In this document: piece after piece, positions 11,578 through 25,996 of the stretch
Layout of the letters: each line of letters starts with the position of its first letter
Position numbering within the stretch: position 1 is the first letter of the stretch
Source: Acanthacorydalis orientalis
Lineage: Eukaryota > Arthropoda > Insecta > Megaloptera > Corydalidae
NCBI GenBank assembly: GCA_034766995.1
Contig: CM068314.1
Coordinates: forward strand, 17,202,201-17,266,200
Direction: 5' to 3'
DNA length: 64,000 bases
The notes under the pieces: generated by a model
Seen by the model: the letters and a program-made list of their open reading frames with translations, nothing else
Told to the model about the DNA's origin: nothing
The model's database searches: none
Translations under genes and position numbers: made by a program

Positions 11578-11961
11578 TGAACGCACCATTTTATCTCTGT
11601 TTTGAACAACTTATGTAAATTTATAGATCAAATTGAATTTCGATCTCTTACTTTCAAATTTAAATTCATTACTTTATCTCAGATATGTAAATATTTTTTT
11701 ATACATATAAAACTGATTGTAATACAGTTTTAAATTAATTCTGAAACTAGAATAAAATTCCAAAATTTGATTCTATTATATTCTTTTCATTTGTGTAATT
11801 ATATAATTAGTGAATATTCGTTTCATATAATCATTGATGTGATCAGATGGAGCATATGAAGATGCTTTAACATTTTTTAAATTTGATAATTTTTTTTATT
11901 AAATAAAATAATTTTTAAAATAGTTTAAAAAATATTAAAGTCTAAAAGAGATGTAAAATTG

Positions 11962-11966
<5 letters not shown>

Positions 11967-12008
<42 letters not shown>
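11967..12008. repeat. (TA)n array
   Basis: Uninterrupted run of 42 bp. Confidence 0.95.
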
Positions 12009-12010
<2 letters not shown>

Positions 12011-12638
12011 GAGTATAAAGAAGGTAATATTTTGTATGTACTTCATTATACGTGTGTTTATCATTCCCAAATTCCGATTATTAAAAAAAATAATGAAATC
12101 GTCATCGAAACATTTAGCACAAAATTATACTAAATACGAAGAGATTAATGGAGACATATCTGATTACAATCATATAGGTATTTGTTTTCCATTTATTATT
12201 GAAAAGTGATCAAAACCTGTCAATAAATGCTGTCCATCAATTGTCACACACATACGTTTCAAACCGATGTCATCCAGTATTCAGTATGTCATATACGTAT
12301 ATGGTGTTGAAGCACTGTGGACATTTTCGCATTTCACATAATAAATTAAGCTGGATGTAATATAAAGTTTTGCAATTGCTCATTTCCTTTTTTTTGTTGA
12401 TAAAAATAACAAGTGACATGTCATTGTTTCGTGCGTTGAATGTCTCACTTTTTGCGAGAATTGAGCCTTAATTGCATCACATTTACATACATTAAATTAA
12501 AAAATGACCGTGCTAACTATAAATCAAGCGAATAAAGTATTAAATTTAATGAGAACCACACACGACACGGGGATTTATAAATGATCTGTACTGGAAGTAC
12601 AAAATATATTTACAGAACACACATTGAGACATACATAC

Positions 12639-12639
<1 letters not shown>

Positions 12640-12688
<49 letters not shown>
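12640..12688. repeat. (TA)n array
   Basis: Uninterrupted run of 49 bp. Confidence 0.95.
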
Positions 12689-12693
<5 letters not shown>

Positions 12694-12834
12694 TATATGT
12701 GTAAAAGAAAGTGAGGAAACGAAAATCCCTTTAATCTATTATATAGATATTCAATCTATAAATAAATCAACAATCACAATCATTTGATTCTTCGAGCAAA
12801 ACAAGTAATTTCATTAATTAATAAAATACTTTAC

Positions 12835-12839
<5 letters not shown>

Positions 12840-12867
<28 letters not shown>

Positions 12868-12868
12868 C
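12840..12868. repeat. (TA)n array
   Basis: Uninterrupted run of 29 bp, only 150 bp after the previous array. Confidence 0.95.
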
Positions 12869-13671
12869 CATGCATGTTAATAGGTAATAGTTTGCGTTAA
12901 CTACAAACCGATTTATACATTTATTGCCTGAAACCTTAATGTCGGTCGTATGGCATTAAATGTTTGCGCAGTTAAATAAATATATAATCACTACGATTAA
13001 TTGATGGATTATATTACGATGTATAATATATATTAAAAATAATTTAAATATCACGAATGTAAAGGAAAATTAAGTTCTTGTATGTTTGAAAGATAGGTAT
13101 AATGTTAATATACATTATTTTTATATTATTTAAATAAAATTATTATTATATTTAGTTTATAATAGATCTTACCATTATATTTTACACTTGAAATAAGTCT
13201 ATGTAATTGATTTATTGAACTATTGAATTTTAGTAAATTAGAGAATATAAACTGTACAAAATTCATAAGAAATTACTCTGAAATAAAATTGAAAAAAATG
13301 AAAAGAATTGATATTAATGAATTAAATATTTTTTTAGCAAAATATTATCTTATTTCTTTCTGTAAACTTTCTCTTTATAGTGTGAAAATTAGCTATTTGT
13401 AATTAATTACAGTGGTTTATATTTAAATATCATACTATTCATAACGATTATATACGTAGCATTTTGGTGTAATCTTTAAAGTCATATTTATTATAGTTTT
13501 TTTTCCTTATACGTTTATATTTAGTGTGTTTTATACTTACAAAATCTAATTTTAAAATATAAAATAAATGTCAAAAGAGAAATAAAAAACTATAAAAAAG
13601 ACCGGCGCTGTGGCTAAAATCACACTAATGTTATTTTCATCTCCTTCATAAATCATAAAAACTTTATCTAA

Positions 13672-13960
13672 TTAAAAATATTCAATAATTCTTTATTGGA
13701 AATTTTTTTATTGTTGTTTATGCATATTGATATCCTTGCAGTGACATAGTACACTGTGCATAAACACTATGAGAATATACTTTAGGGTGAATTAAAATTC
13801 GTTTGTGAGACTTAGTTATTTCTGTAGTTTAGTACTCTGGTGCTGATAACATTGTATTGAAATTCGCACAGGAAACAATAACAGAAACAATCAATAATCA
13901 ATTACTTAACATTTTTGATCAAAAAACAGATTTTGTTTGATGAGTGAACAATCTTTTTGT
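13672..13960. repeat. TGATCA inverted-repeat family, rearranged copy
   Basis: The left arm (AAATATTCAATAATTC...TTATGCATA) and right arm (AGAAACAATCAATAATCAA...TTTTTGATCA) are separated by about 140 bp. That spacer holds part of a tail segment in inverted order (a TTCGTTTGTGA stretch and CTCTGGTGCT), which suggests nesting of two copies. Confidence 0.45.
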
Positions 13961-15301
13961 GAACTAAAAACAAGAGATAAGTTTTTAAATTGAAAGATAT
14001 AGGATACATTATATGAAGAAAATATTGCCTCCAATAAAAAATATCTTTGACTGGGGGTTAAATCAAAAACTAACGAACAGGTTGAATGAGGATAGAAAAC
14101 TTATTAAAACGTATAGAAAACAGAATCAATGACTCATTTAAATTGAAACATTTATAATAGATCTTTATCCAGCAGCTTCTTCAGCTAAATAATTTATTAC
14201 AAATTAAATATGATGATGGTGATGATCATAAGTAACAAAAAGAGCAAACCCGGAATTTTGAGGTAATATTTATAAAAAATTGTACTTTGAGAATTATATA
14301 ATTTTATAAATAATGAAAAAAGTGAAAATATAAATATAATGTTTTATGTTTTCATTAAATCTAGTAAATTTACAAGTCTTTTATATAAAGCAATACAATT
14401 TTGTATGAAATAAATCCTATAAAAATATTAAATAACACGTGAAACTTGTAAGGTGTAATTATAAAACATTAATAACGTGTTGGTCATATCTTTTTTTTTT
14501 TTAAAAAAGGTGAAAAATGTAAAAACATATAGTTACATACCTGTTTTTATTCGATTTTAATTTGAATACAAGCAGTAAAATTATAATTTTTTATACGTTC
14601 ATAGCAATAACTAATACGTGTATATATATATATATATAATATGTAGAACAGTTAATAATTTACAATAGTATTTGACTTGGATTTTCTATATTTATAATAC
14701 AAAGGAATTAAACATAATTAGTGTTGTAAATATATATTTTTAGTCCACCCGGATGAGGTATCGACTGTAAAACATCTCATTAACGATACCTTTATGATTG
14801 AGGCAGTAATTTATTATTATTACCAATTAGACGTTATGTAAGTATAAGATATTTATAACTTTCGCTGTACCATTTGTTTTCATGTCAGACTGGTAGTGAT
14901 TTATGACAGATTTGTAGTACAGAAGTAACTAGATACTTGCAACGACTGTAAAACAACAGCATTATAAGCAGGTTGTGATTAAATGCACTTATTTATTTTA
15001 AACAAGTAATTTAAACAAGTATTAAACAGTCATTAATTTGCAAGAAGTATGTTTTACAAGATTTTTGTACCATAAATGTAATATAAGTATGTAAGCCGAA
15101 ACTGGAAAAACTATTAGTATTTTTATTTCTATTTTTTTTCTTTCAAGTTAAGTATTTGTACTTTCAAGTTTGATGAATCAAAATCAATTTATAATTTTAT
15201 TTTCAAATAATAGCATTATAATGAATACTGTTTAGAAGATTATTTGTATTGCTTTCTTTAGAAAACGTTAAACAGTTAATTATTATACTAATAGATAAAG
15301 A

Positions 15302-15308
<7 letters not shown>

Positions 15309-15340
<32 letters not shown>
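15309..15340. repeat. (AT)n array
   Basis: Run of 32 bp, then GCATATATGC, itself a 10-bp palindrome. Confidence 0.95.
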
Positions 15341-15343
<3 letters not shown>

Positions 15344-16219
15344 TATATGCATAATTTAACGATAAAATGTTAAATTGAGTAATGGGAACAACTGTAAAAA
15401 TTAATTAATTTTATATTAAAATGTAAATATGTGTCAAATTGTATAAAACCAAATTGTATTAAATTTAAAACAAATCTCATCAAATTTACAAATATGTGTT
15501 ATAAATTATTTAAAAATTTCTTTCGGCACCGGTATATATATATATATAATTTTACTTGATTTGAATACAAACAACATTCCAAACCGTTTATATAAATACA
15601 TATAAAAACTATATACTAAAACACAACGAACGATGTCGCTATAAAATGTATATATGCATCATAACTATACAGGACAAAAATGTCGCGGGCTGTTGATGAA
15701 ATGAAGCCACAAAAAAAACATTAATTTGTTTTTTTTTTTAAAAATAACTTTTCTAGTTTTAATTGGTGTGCTAGTCAATTGCAATTTTAGATTTGGTCCT
15801 CATTGTATTTTATACGGTCACTTCATTCATACTTAGAATTAAATATAGGGAATTTGAAGAATAGTTCAATTATTTTTTTTGTATCAAATTATATCATTCA
15901 GAAGTTATGTTAATCACATTGACTGTTTTCAGCCAGTACAATTATTTAAACTTTAAAGAAAGATGTTTTATCTTCCATTAGTGTCAATTATAAATATTGT
16001 TAATTATAAATATTTCATTTTGAACTAATTATGTTCATTATTAATTTTAACTTTTTATAAAATTAACATAGATGTATATTTAACAGTTGTAATGGGTTCT
16101 TGATATGAACTAATTATAACTTTTTAGCAGACAATTATATAATTTTTAATAATGAACATTTTTGTTTCGTAATATAAAAACACTCTCATAGATTATTAAT
16201 AAAAAACATATTTTTAAAG

Positions 16220-16330
16220 AGGATGATGGCACCGCTATTGAACGGAATTAAGCAGCAATCAGAAATGATCAATAATTAATTATTCATTATTTTTGAGCAT
16301 AAAATGTTTTTGGAGTTTGTGTTTAAGTAA
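16220..16330. repeat. TGATCA inverted-repeat family, right half
   Basis: The sequence GGATGATGGCACCGCTATTG is followed by a GATCAATAATTAATTATT stretch and TTTTTGAGCA. This corresponds to the centre and right arm of the family, with one change in the TGATCA core. Confidence 0.5.
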
Positions 16331-17346
16331 AACAACCTACTGTAGCGATTAAAAAGTATTTTTACTATAATACATAAAATTAAACTGTTTTCATCTGTAA
16401 ATTACTTATATTTTTGTATATCTACATATATATATATATATATATATATCTTAATTAATATATCGGACTGAATCTCATTTTCTTTTTATATCCTGTTCCA
16501 TTTTTTGGAAAGTATTTATACTTTAAAAAATGTCAAATAAATGTGTTGTAAGTTGGATTTGTAAATTAATAACATTATTTAATCTAATTCTAATAGTTTT
16601 TTCTTGTTTGTTTAAATGATAATATTATATAATCATTGTGGTATTTATAGAGACAGTAGTTTAAAAATGTATTTCATTTCTCTTTTATGAAAAAAATGGT
16701 ATTAAATCATAAAATACTTTCATAAATACATAAAGTATTTGCAGTTTTAAAGAAAATTATTCAGAAATGTTCTTCTTGATCAAAATTCTCAACACAGAAA
16801 GTTTAAACTCAGAGTAAATGTCGACTTACATGTTCTCTTGGGATTTTTATATGTGTATGAGGGGAAATATAAACTGAAGATTTTTGTGAAAAACGAAACG
16901 ACACAATCTGTAAATTATATTTTCGCATCAACTTTTCACTTTACATTTTTTGAACTAAATATGCATCCAGTAATATTGTGATTCATTTGAGATTAAATAT
17001 TACGTGTATTAGTTTTTCAGAAATTCCATTTTCAAAGCGTGCAACATTTCGTTTGGGATTTTTATAAAAATCTGTTTCAAATTGATTTATTAGCAAAGTG
17101 TCGTAAACATACATTACTAGAATGGTTGTACTATTCACTTTTATTTGTTTACACTAACATATCTGATGTCAATCGATCGATGCACATCGCCACTTGCGCT
17201 AATGTTCTTCACTTTGCATCTCATGACATAAAAGCGAGTAAAATGTAAATTTCGACAAAATTTATATCGCTACGGAACGAGTATATTTCCACTTAAAGTG
17301 GCTATAAAAGCTTCTGTGTGTAATATTTTTTCTCGGAGTTAGTCTT

Positions 17347-17349
<3 letters not shown>

Positions 17350-17404
<55 letters not shown>
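17350..17404. repeat. (AT)n array
   Basis: Uninterrupted run of 55 bp. A TATAAAAG word lies about 40 bp upstream (17303). Confidence 0.95.
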
Positions 17405-17409
<5 letters not shown>

Positions 17410-18515
17410 GTGCTGTGTAGTATAGAACCACGTCGAAATATTGATTTGTTCAATTTTTTCATGATAAGGCTATATGAGTTTAATAATGGCAAAAAATGTG
17501 TTCGTAAGTATACTACAGTTTTTATTTACGTTTATATACACGCCAGTTTGTCATTTTAATGTCTTGTATCTTTAATTTCTCGTTTGAAATGGATGTAGGC
17601 ATTTTTATTGAGAGTTTTAATGTCTTTTAGTTTGTATCATTACCGAAACAACGAATAACTACTTAAACCACGAATTCCGAAATATATTTTAATCAAATTA
17701 AAAAAATTAAAAACCTCAGATTATAATTTCATTTGTTGCTCTTATTTATACGAATTCATTTGATTACACAAAACATACTTTAATATATTTAATATCAGTA
17801 CGAAATACCATCAAATATTTTATATCAAAATGAAAAAAGTCTGAAAACTCATTACAAGATGTGTTTTGCATCTTTGAAGTTTATTTAAAAATAAAATTAA
17901 TTTCGAGCCATTCGTGATATTACGTTCGAAAGAATTATTATTTATCTTCTTTGAGTTTTATTCGTTTTATTTTTTGAATAAACTTGAATATTTCGTAATC
18001 GTCTAGGCAACTGTTCATTATATATTAAAAATAAAGTTGTATTTTAACATGTTTCATTAAAATGTACTTAATTTTAAGTAAATGAAATATTTTAAAATAT
18101 AAAAACTTTTTAGAAATTATATTTGAAACGAAGCATTTTCATTAAAATTTATTTTAATTATGTTTTTCACGGAAGAAAAATTGTGTTCTGTTAAATACAC
18201 TGTGTATAGTCAGTATTTAAATTTAATTATACTATTTTTAGATTTTCCAATCAATTAAGAAATGAGAATGTATGTACATACACGCACATATATATGCATG
18301 TGTGGGTGTGTATTTATGTGTGTGTAATAATTATACAAGTTAATTAAACATAATTTATATCAATATATTTTCATACAAAAATATATGTGAATAATTATTT
18401 AGAATCAAATTTAACTTTAAAGATAATTTAATTCATAGAACAAATTTTTGAAATGATAAATTAAAATGATTATTGTTAATAATGTGTGTTTAGAAAATTA
18501 TTTGCAATTTGTGTA

Positions 18516-18575
18516 GAAGTGAAAAATTTATTTGTGGAAATAAAATTAGTCATAGCATCAGAAAACTATATAGTA
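18516..18575 (+). repeat. TGATCA family, isolated tail
   Basis: GAAGTGAAAAATTTATTTGT, then ATTAGTCATAGCATCAG and AAAACTATATA. It matches the segment that follows the right arm at 27060-27095 (ATAGTCATAGCACCAG) and at 52720-52762. Only the tail is present here. Confidence 0.45.
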
Positions 18576-19212
18576 AAAAGTGTATCAGTTAATTTTGTAT
18601 AAAAAAAATAAAATCATCTTATTTAGGTATATTGAAAAAAATATTGCATTACTAGATATTATTTTACTTTAGTAAACTTTTAATGATAAAATTATATATT
18701 AGGGTTTTAGTTCATCCCATGGTTTGTATATAAATTAAGCAATATTACTTAATAGCATCTTTAATACACATTTTTTTCAAAAAAAATAACTATTACATTT
18801 AATTATTTTAATTTGTAGTGCTTTAATTTGTAAAAAGTTGTTGTAAAAGCATACATTTAATAGGGAAAAATATTAAGTAAAATTTAATTAACAATGCTTT
18901 CAGGAAAACAAACTCGTTACTCAAATTAAAATAAAATGTAAATATTTATATTAACAGAATTAAACGTTTGATGTATTGTAAAACATAGACAAATAATTTT
19001 CAGACTTTTTTATATAAAAATAGTATATTTTGTTTTTATAGGTATATTTAAGTTCTGTACAGTTTAATTTCCTGTTGTATTTAACGAAATTTTGTTTTTA
19101 TTAATCTGTAGACTTTTGAATACTAGTTGAATAAATTCGTACATTAAAAACAGTTTATCGTTGAATTAAATGACAAATAATTTAAAAAATAAAACAGTTG
19201 TATTCAAGTTCG

Positions 19213-19216
<4 letters not shown>

Positions 19217-19275
<59 letters not shown>
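19217..19275. repeat. (AT)n array
   Basis: Uninterrupted run of 59 bp. Confidence 0.95.
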
Positions 19276-19276
<1 letters not shown>

Positions 19277-19429
19277 CGTTTATATTTATGTTCATAATAT
19301 ACTGTACAGTATAAATTAAAAATAATGCTTTTGTATACCAGTATTAACCATTAGGAATCGGAAAAGAGATGCATCCGAAATGTTTTATTTGTACAATTAC
19401 ATCAAAACTAACTCTTCAAAGCATACAAT

Positions 19430-19810
19430 ACAAATGAATGTCGGCGGGATGAAATGAAAAAAAGAACGTAATATGGTTGAATTGTTGGACATTTGTTTAT
19501 CCGGAGAGAATAAATTCCATGCGCGGAGAACTGCGCCCGTGCAACACAAGCGGAAAAAATATTATATCCTAATATAAAAGGCTCTCTCTGACAGCAGTTA
19601 TAAATCTTTGTCTGGCTAAAAAGGAATAAGAGAAAAATGAGCTAAAAAAGGAAGTAAAATGAAAATAAAACGAAAGCCTGTTTCAAATGGACTGAAAATA
19701 TATCACGATAAAACTAACGTACAAAATGAACCATAGATCAGCTGGTAAATCTGACGTGCAGCCACGATAACGCAATCTGAGAGTAAAGTTACGTACGAAA
19801 AAATTGTTAA
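19430..19810. other. More balanced-composition island with TATA-like site
   Basis: This stretch has CG-rich words (GCGCGGAGAACTGCGCCCG near 19521) and a TATAAAAG at 19573-19580, followed by CTCTCTCTGACAGCAGTT. It could be a core promoter reading right, but no open frame of note follows. It shows no clear transposon signature. It may be conserved noncoding or former exon sequence. Confidence 0.25.
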
Positions 19811-19930
19811 ACGGGCGGCGCAGTCCTGCGTGCATGTGAATTATGGACGTGTGCTTATTACCTGGCGGGAAAAGTCGCGGGTTTGACTCTCACGTGTAGT
19901 CGTGCCTATAATCATATTTTCTTATAAATG
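19810..19930 (+). mobile_element. Candidate tRNA-derived SINE head
   Basis: GGGCGGCGCAGTCCTGCG resembles a pol III A box, and GGGTTTGACTCTC (19879-19891) a B box, about 62 nt apart, after which the sequence becomes AT-rich again. The B-box-like motif differs at two of 13 positions from one at 44892-44904, and both are preceded by ACCT about 15-20 nt upstream. It is too degraded to be a tRNA. A SINE is inferred, without a defined tail or target-site duplication. Confidence 0.35.
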
Positions 19931-21244
19931 TTTCGAGTCAGAGGATCGATTCTGTTTATATTTTTGTTGAGCACACTTATGAAAATCCTATTCATCAGAA
20001 ATTTTAACTTATTTGATTATTGCATGTAATGTTCATGCTTATCGTGATCAGGTTGTAATGGGATACATAATTAAATATAATAATATGTAACTTTAAAATA
20101 TATACATTCGAATATTATATATACAAACATATGCATTCATTTAATAGCAAATCACAAAAATTCAATGTTGAATGTTGAGCATTTTAATAATTTTTTTATA
20201 CAAAAAATATTATCTTAAATTACTCTTATTATAAATATAAAATGAAATAGAAATTCAATAAACGATTTTTCTCATATTCAAATTTAATATCATAAGATTT
20301 AATTTAATAGAAGTATCTCAAAAAAACAAAAATCTAATTTCATCAGTTATCATTCGGCAGTAGTCTAATTTATATAAAAATGTGTTCAAAATTAACTATA
20401 CTTAAATGAATTGGTAATACGTGCTAAAATACATGCACTATTTTGTTATACATGCATAAAATCACACAGTGTACTTCTCAATTAATTTCACTAGTTTACA
20501 TCAGCTATAAATCATTATTGATGCTGCATGCTTATTTGATTAAATGATTAGATATATTATTTGATTGATTTTATATTATAGAAATAGAATACAAATGAGA
20601 TTAATAAGGAAATATTTATTTCCCGATTTGAGATGTTTGAATTGTAAAAATTAATATATAAAAAATAGATGAGGTAAATGCTTTTTTTTGTTAAATTATT
20701 TTCTGATAAATTTGTCTTATAAATATGTAACTTTCCTTTTGTTGAACAGATATTTAAAATTTGTATTCAACTTTCTGTAAATATACTTATTATTAGAATT
20801 ATCTTCTGTACAATATAATTTTTGAATTGCAATGAGTGGGTTTAAATTTTTAAAATAAAATATTTAAATGAAACAGCGTTATTAGCTTACAAATAATTAA
20901 TAAGACGAACGAAAATGAATTAACAATAGAAGTTTCAAATTGTATAACATATTTTACAAAATCGTTTTGTTTATTGTATCTCTTTTCCCCAATTAAATTA
21001 AAACTGTCAGATTTATATATTTGTTTGATAATATGCTGTTTATGATTTAATTATGTGTTCAAATCAAATTATAATTCTAATATAATGAAGTTATTAAAAA
21101 TAACAGCCAATTAACTAAAACATGAATACAATACTACCGATCAATAGACTCTTACAAAACAAATATTATGAAAACAGAGCTTTATTTAAATCCTCTTACA
21201 TCTCGTAATAAATTGCAAAACTTAATTATTTACTACAAGAATAC

Positions 21245-21248
<4 letters not shown>

Positions 21249-21305
<57 letters not shown>
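21249..21305. repeat. (TA)n array
   Basis: Uninterrupted run of 57 bp. Confidence 0.95.
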
Positions 21306-21308
<3 letters not shown>

Positions 21309-22494
21309 ATAAGTAATGAATATAAATATTTTCTTGTATAACATTTAATAAATTATATTTAATTATTACAAGAAAGTATATTTATAATTAATATTTAATA
21401 CGATATCTTAATAATTCGAAAATATTTAATGATTTAATCAATACTTAATTTGAAAGTAGATACTTATATGAAAAAAGTTTCAGAAATGAAAAATATAAAC
21501 TCAGTGTACTTAAAAGATTTTTTTATGAATATTAATTTTCCTTTCTTTGTTCGAAATAATCCAGAAAAATATTTTAGAGTGTGTTCTAGTATTTACAGAT
21601 ATAGCTATTACATTTAGAATTATTTCTTTATAATATTTTTCGTGATAATAATTTTATTTTCAATTTGCCCATTTTTGTAATATGAGATTTATGATTTTAA
21701 AAATAACATTTAAATATAAATATTTTTATTCATTGTTATTCGATTTACTATTCAAAATTTTACTATAGAAAAGTGTAATTTAAGAATTCTGATAACTATT
21801 AACATGATTATCAATTATTAAAATAAATGATTCAGTTGGATTGTGGCTATAAATATCCTATTTATAATATATTTATTTTATAGAAATTAAGAACAGGACT
21901 TTATTGAAATATGAATATGTTATAAAAATAAATCATAAATAATTTTGTTTTATTTAGAGCAGTGATTATCAATCTTTATAGGAAATAAATGTCTTAAAAT
22001 ATTTGCTATATATTGTCTTGTAATAAAGGATAGAATTTAATTTCTTATATTTATCACCAATATGCGTATTTAATAACAATCAAAATGATTGCACATATAT
22101 AACAAAAGTGAACAATAATTACTGAAATATTATACATTTTTCCATTACGGAAGACAAAATGTTCATTAAATCAGTATTCAACAAATGAAACCATTGTGAT
22201 GAAATCTGTTTCCTCTCTCGTGCACCGTCTGTTTCATTAATATAAAAGTGCACACAAAAGAACGGTAAGTGTAAAGAATCAAAAATGTGCTGATACCTCT
22301 CATTTTTATATGTATATACGGAATCATGTTCACCGGTGCAATATCAGCAAATTGCAGGCTGGATTTGTTCTCTGCATAGATTTTAAATTCATGCTTTTTT
22401 GTTAGTACAAAAATTGTAGAATTCGTTTTCATTTTATGGTACTTATATTTTTACATTTTTTTATAGCTTAATTACTAGACATACACTAAATTTG

Positions 22495-22498
<4 letters not shown>

Positions 22499-22569
<71 letters not shown>
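22499..22569. repeat. (TA)n array
   Basis: Uninterrupted run of 71 bp. Confidence 0.95.
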
Positions 22570-22572
<3 letters not shown>

Positions 22573-23144
22573 GGTATCGTTTTATTCGCTTGCCGTTTCA
22601 CTTAATGTTTACTTAAAATCATTTATTTCCATATAATTCGAGATACATTATTTAAACCATTAAATTTCTAATTTCAATTTTCAATCATAAGCTTTTTCTT
22701 TTCTTTCTTTTACACCAACTTAATACATTTGTTATTGTCAATACATTTACATTTGAAACAAAATTGATTAAGTTGAAACAAGAAATGAATCAAAATTTAA
22801 TACAATAGCTGTCATGTTTTCAGTTTTTCTTATTTTGAAAATAACTATGTAAATTGTTTATGTGTACGTTTATGTTTCTGTCTGTTTATTCTGTAATTCG
22901 TATTTTAAAAACTGTATTACAACTTTTATCATTTCAAAGGTACGAAATAAATTTTAATGATTATTTTACAAGTTCTGTATGTATATATATATATAACCAG
23001 TTTATTAAATGAATTTAGTTTTTGATGTTTTCATTATAGTAAGTAATTTGAATTAAATTCTTTTTCTTATTAATTGACGTTTAAATGATTGTAATATTTC
23101 GTTCGCATTTATATACTTTTTTTGATGATTTATTTTGATCAATG

Positions 23145-23145
<1 letters not shown>

Positions 23146-23194
<49 letters not shown>
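23146..23194. repeat. (TA)n array
   Basis: Uninterrupted run of 49 bp. Confidence 0.95.
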
Positions 23195-23196
<2 letters not shown>

Positions 23197-23989
23197 TACA
23201 AATGACTATACAAGCATCGTTTAGTAATATGTTTCATTAGTTGAACATAAAAATAAATTCCAATCTCTTTGATAGTCTAAATGTCGTTATTAAAAAATTA
23301 AATCTTGACTTAATTATAATCCAATTATTAAATGTTTCGTTGAAATAGTAGACCCCCCTAATGCATTAATGTAATTACTTATCTAATTAACAAAGAGAAG
23401 TCCATCTACTTTGAAATGTCTGAACGAAAAGTAATATTATGAACAGAATGAAATATATTTAAATTGACTGAAGAGAAAACAAAACTTCCCTGTGTACTGC
23501 AACAGAAAAAATAACTACATTAGTCTTAATTGTCTCTTATATCATGATAATTTAATTCATTGTCTTCGTATGAATTAAAAGAAATTGTACAGCTTAAATA
23601 AGTTTGAAAGGTCATTTATTATTCTTAATTAACATATATTGTATTTCATGTCATATTTGTCTCCTTCTCATTGAATATACAAGTTATTTAATGAGAATTG
23701 TATGTCGATAATAAAGGAGATTTCTTCACGACGTTTACTTTCGTTAATATTATTAACATTAAATACAAATAGCATATATCAGAAGTATAATATTCACTGT
23801 ATTTTGAATTTAAAATATACTCTAATGATTTATGCTCTTGCATCAGTAATGACAATACGAACACGTATGTGGTATTCATTTACTGTTTGTTAAGTTAAAG
23901 TTTATGTCCTTGTAACTTACATTCAAACGTGATTTTTTCAATCGAGAATTAAAATGCATCTACGTTAGTTTGTATTTGAATGTAATGTT

Positions 23990-24051
<62 letters not shown>
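23990..24051. repeat. (TA)n array with one interruption
   Basis: About 62 bp, with a C at 24000. Confidence 0.95.
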
Positions 24052-24056
<5 letters not shown>

Positions 24057-24953
24057 ATATATAGGTTTGAGAGCATTAGTACGATAACTTTATAACTATG
24101 AAAATAAATCTATAGTATAAAGCAAGTTGATATTTTTATTGCTTATATATTTTAATAAAATGAAATATGAAATGTTTATAGTTCTCATTGTTTTGATTAA
24201 TTAGTCTTTTGAAACATTTTGTATTATTCATTTATACTTGTAATCCTGTTGAACTTTTTTGCAAAAAAAAAGAAAACAAAGTACAAATTCCTTATATCTA
24301 AGAATTCAGAGCAATAAGAGAACATAGCATTGTAAAAAAATAATCGCCGTACTTGTCAGGGCATATGTCAGCCTTTTATGTATAAAAGAATAAAAAGTTC
24401 CGTGCAATATGTGTTTTTCATACACATACGTTGTAATAACCATAAAATACATATCGCTATAAAAGTTATCAACCGATCCCTGCACCGCACCGTGCCCCCG
24501 CGAACTCTACAAAGTTTCGCCTTTTATCTCGTCAGTTCTCTCTGTCTGTTTTTATTAAACTACCAGCGAACTAGATTTCGTAAAGTTTGTTTGGATTCGC
24601 ATATTTAAATATTCATTTTAAGATAAATTTACATACATATGGGACAAAATGATATTCCGTATTTACTTTGAATTTTAAATTTCAATGTAATCGTATTCAG
24701 AATAAAATCAGTTCATTTTATAAAGTATAAAAGCGCTCATATTAAAAAGTCTGACCAAATATCACAGAGAAGTAGGTAGAGGTAGCTTCTACTTTGTCGT
24801 TATAGACTGTGTGTAATATCCAATTCGAATTTTAATGAGAAAAAGTTGATTCTTTTATTTTCGTTCAATTTTGGATTAATACTCGTATAATAGCATTTGT
24901 TTCAAAAATAAGAAGACGACCATGTGTCTCTTGACAAAAATTAATTAAACTCA

Positions 24954-24956
<3 letters not shown>

Positions 24957-24994
<38 letters not shown>
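24957..24994. repeat. (AT)n array
   Basis: Run of 38 bp, then GTATGTATATAG. Confidence 0.95.
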
Positions 24995-25002
<8 letters not shown>

Positions 25003-25131
25003 ATAGACATAAGTATATACATTATTATATACTTTGTCCTTTAAATTTTTTTTATAATTATGTACATACTTAATGAATGTCGCCAGAATTTTATCTATCT
25101 CATAAAATACTTTTATGAAAATTTTTATGTG

Positions 25132-25138
<7 letters not shown>

Positions 25139-25186
<48 letters not shown>
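25139..25186. repeat. (TA)n array
   Basis: About 48 bp including a TATATGTATATG lead-in. With the array at 24957 it creates a false 112-codon minus-strand frame. Confidence 0.95.
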
Positions 25187-25188
<2 letters not shown>

Positions 25189-25996
25189 AATTAAATAATT
25201 CAATTAACTTTATTATTAGTTAATATTTCAATAGTAATTTTTAAATAAAGGTTAAATTTTATCGATAAATTTTGTATAATGCACGACCGGTAATACACGA
25301 CTGTATAATTTTATATATTTGCCTTTCATAGAAGAAACTTTCACAATTGTAGTATTTATTATAAGGTCAAGAGATTTCTCAGTTTATATAAAATAAAAAA
25401 ATCCGATGTCATTTCTATAAAAGCATTTATAATAACTATATGAAAATGTTATGTACATTTCAGTTATTTATTTTTATCATTGTCAAAGTCAAATGTTGAC
25501 ATTCGCAAATCCATTTTTAGATTTGATTTTTAAATGAATATGTGTGAGAACCTTGAATCATTCACTTTTATTTTTCTTCATAACAGTGTTATGCTTTTTG
25601 GATAGTTTTCAGCGAATATTAAAAAATATGTTATTTTAAAGAATGTAAACATGATAATATCCATAAGATAAATTATTTGTTTTTTATTTAATTTACGTAT
25701 TACTATAATTGTGTAATTTTAACATTAATATAATCCAAATACAAAAAATACCAATTTTTTTCATTTATAATGTCTCTAATTTATGATGCTTAATTAAATT
25801 ATGCCTTGATATATGCAAAGAAAGTATTTATTATTACAGAAATGTATACAGTTTACACATTCTTCTATTTTATTTGTCAGTGAAAGTATACTTGGAGTTA
25901 TTAGATACTAATTTCAATCCAACTAAAACAAGTTATGTAATAAAAAAGTAATATATAAAATTGTAAATTATAGTAACATTAAGAAATCTACTTTTA

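Larger units (their letters stand above)
12869..16219. other. Noncoding AT-rich stretch
   Basis: Short TA runs at 14621 and 15532, and two members of the TGATCA family at its right half. GACCGGCGCTGTGGCTAA at 13600 resembles a SINE head but stops at once. No gene seen. Confidence 0.55.
16331..19216. other. Noncoding stretch with one balanced patch
   Basis: 17030-17340 is less AT-rich, with ATCGATCGATGC at about 17172 and TATAAAAG at 17303, and could hold regulatory sites. The 69-codon frame there starts at GTG and is not convincing. The rest is AT-rich. Confidence 0.5.
19931..25996. other. Noncoding AT-rich stretch
   Basis: Beyond the arrays, two balanced patches stand out: 22170-22440 (an 84-codon minus-strand frame, no domain) and 24330-24610 (a C-rich CCGTGCCCCCGCG followed by an initiator-like TCAGTT at 24532). 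No gene recognised. Confidence 0.5.

Noticed and set aside
13598..13618. SINE head ACCGGCGCTGTGGCTAA
   Set aside because: The similarity stops after about 18 bases and no B box follows.
24865..25203. 112-codon minus-strand frame
   Set aside because: Built from two (AT)n arrays and the short spacer between them.
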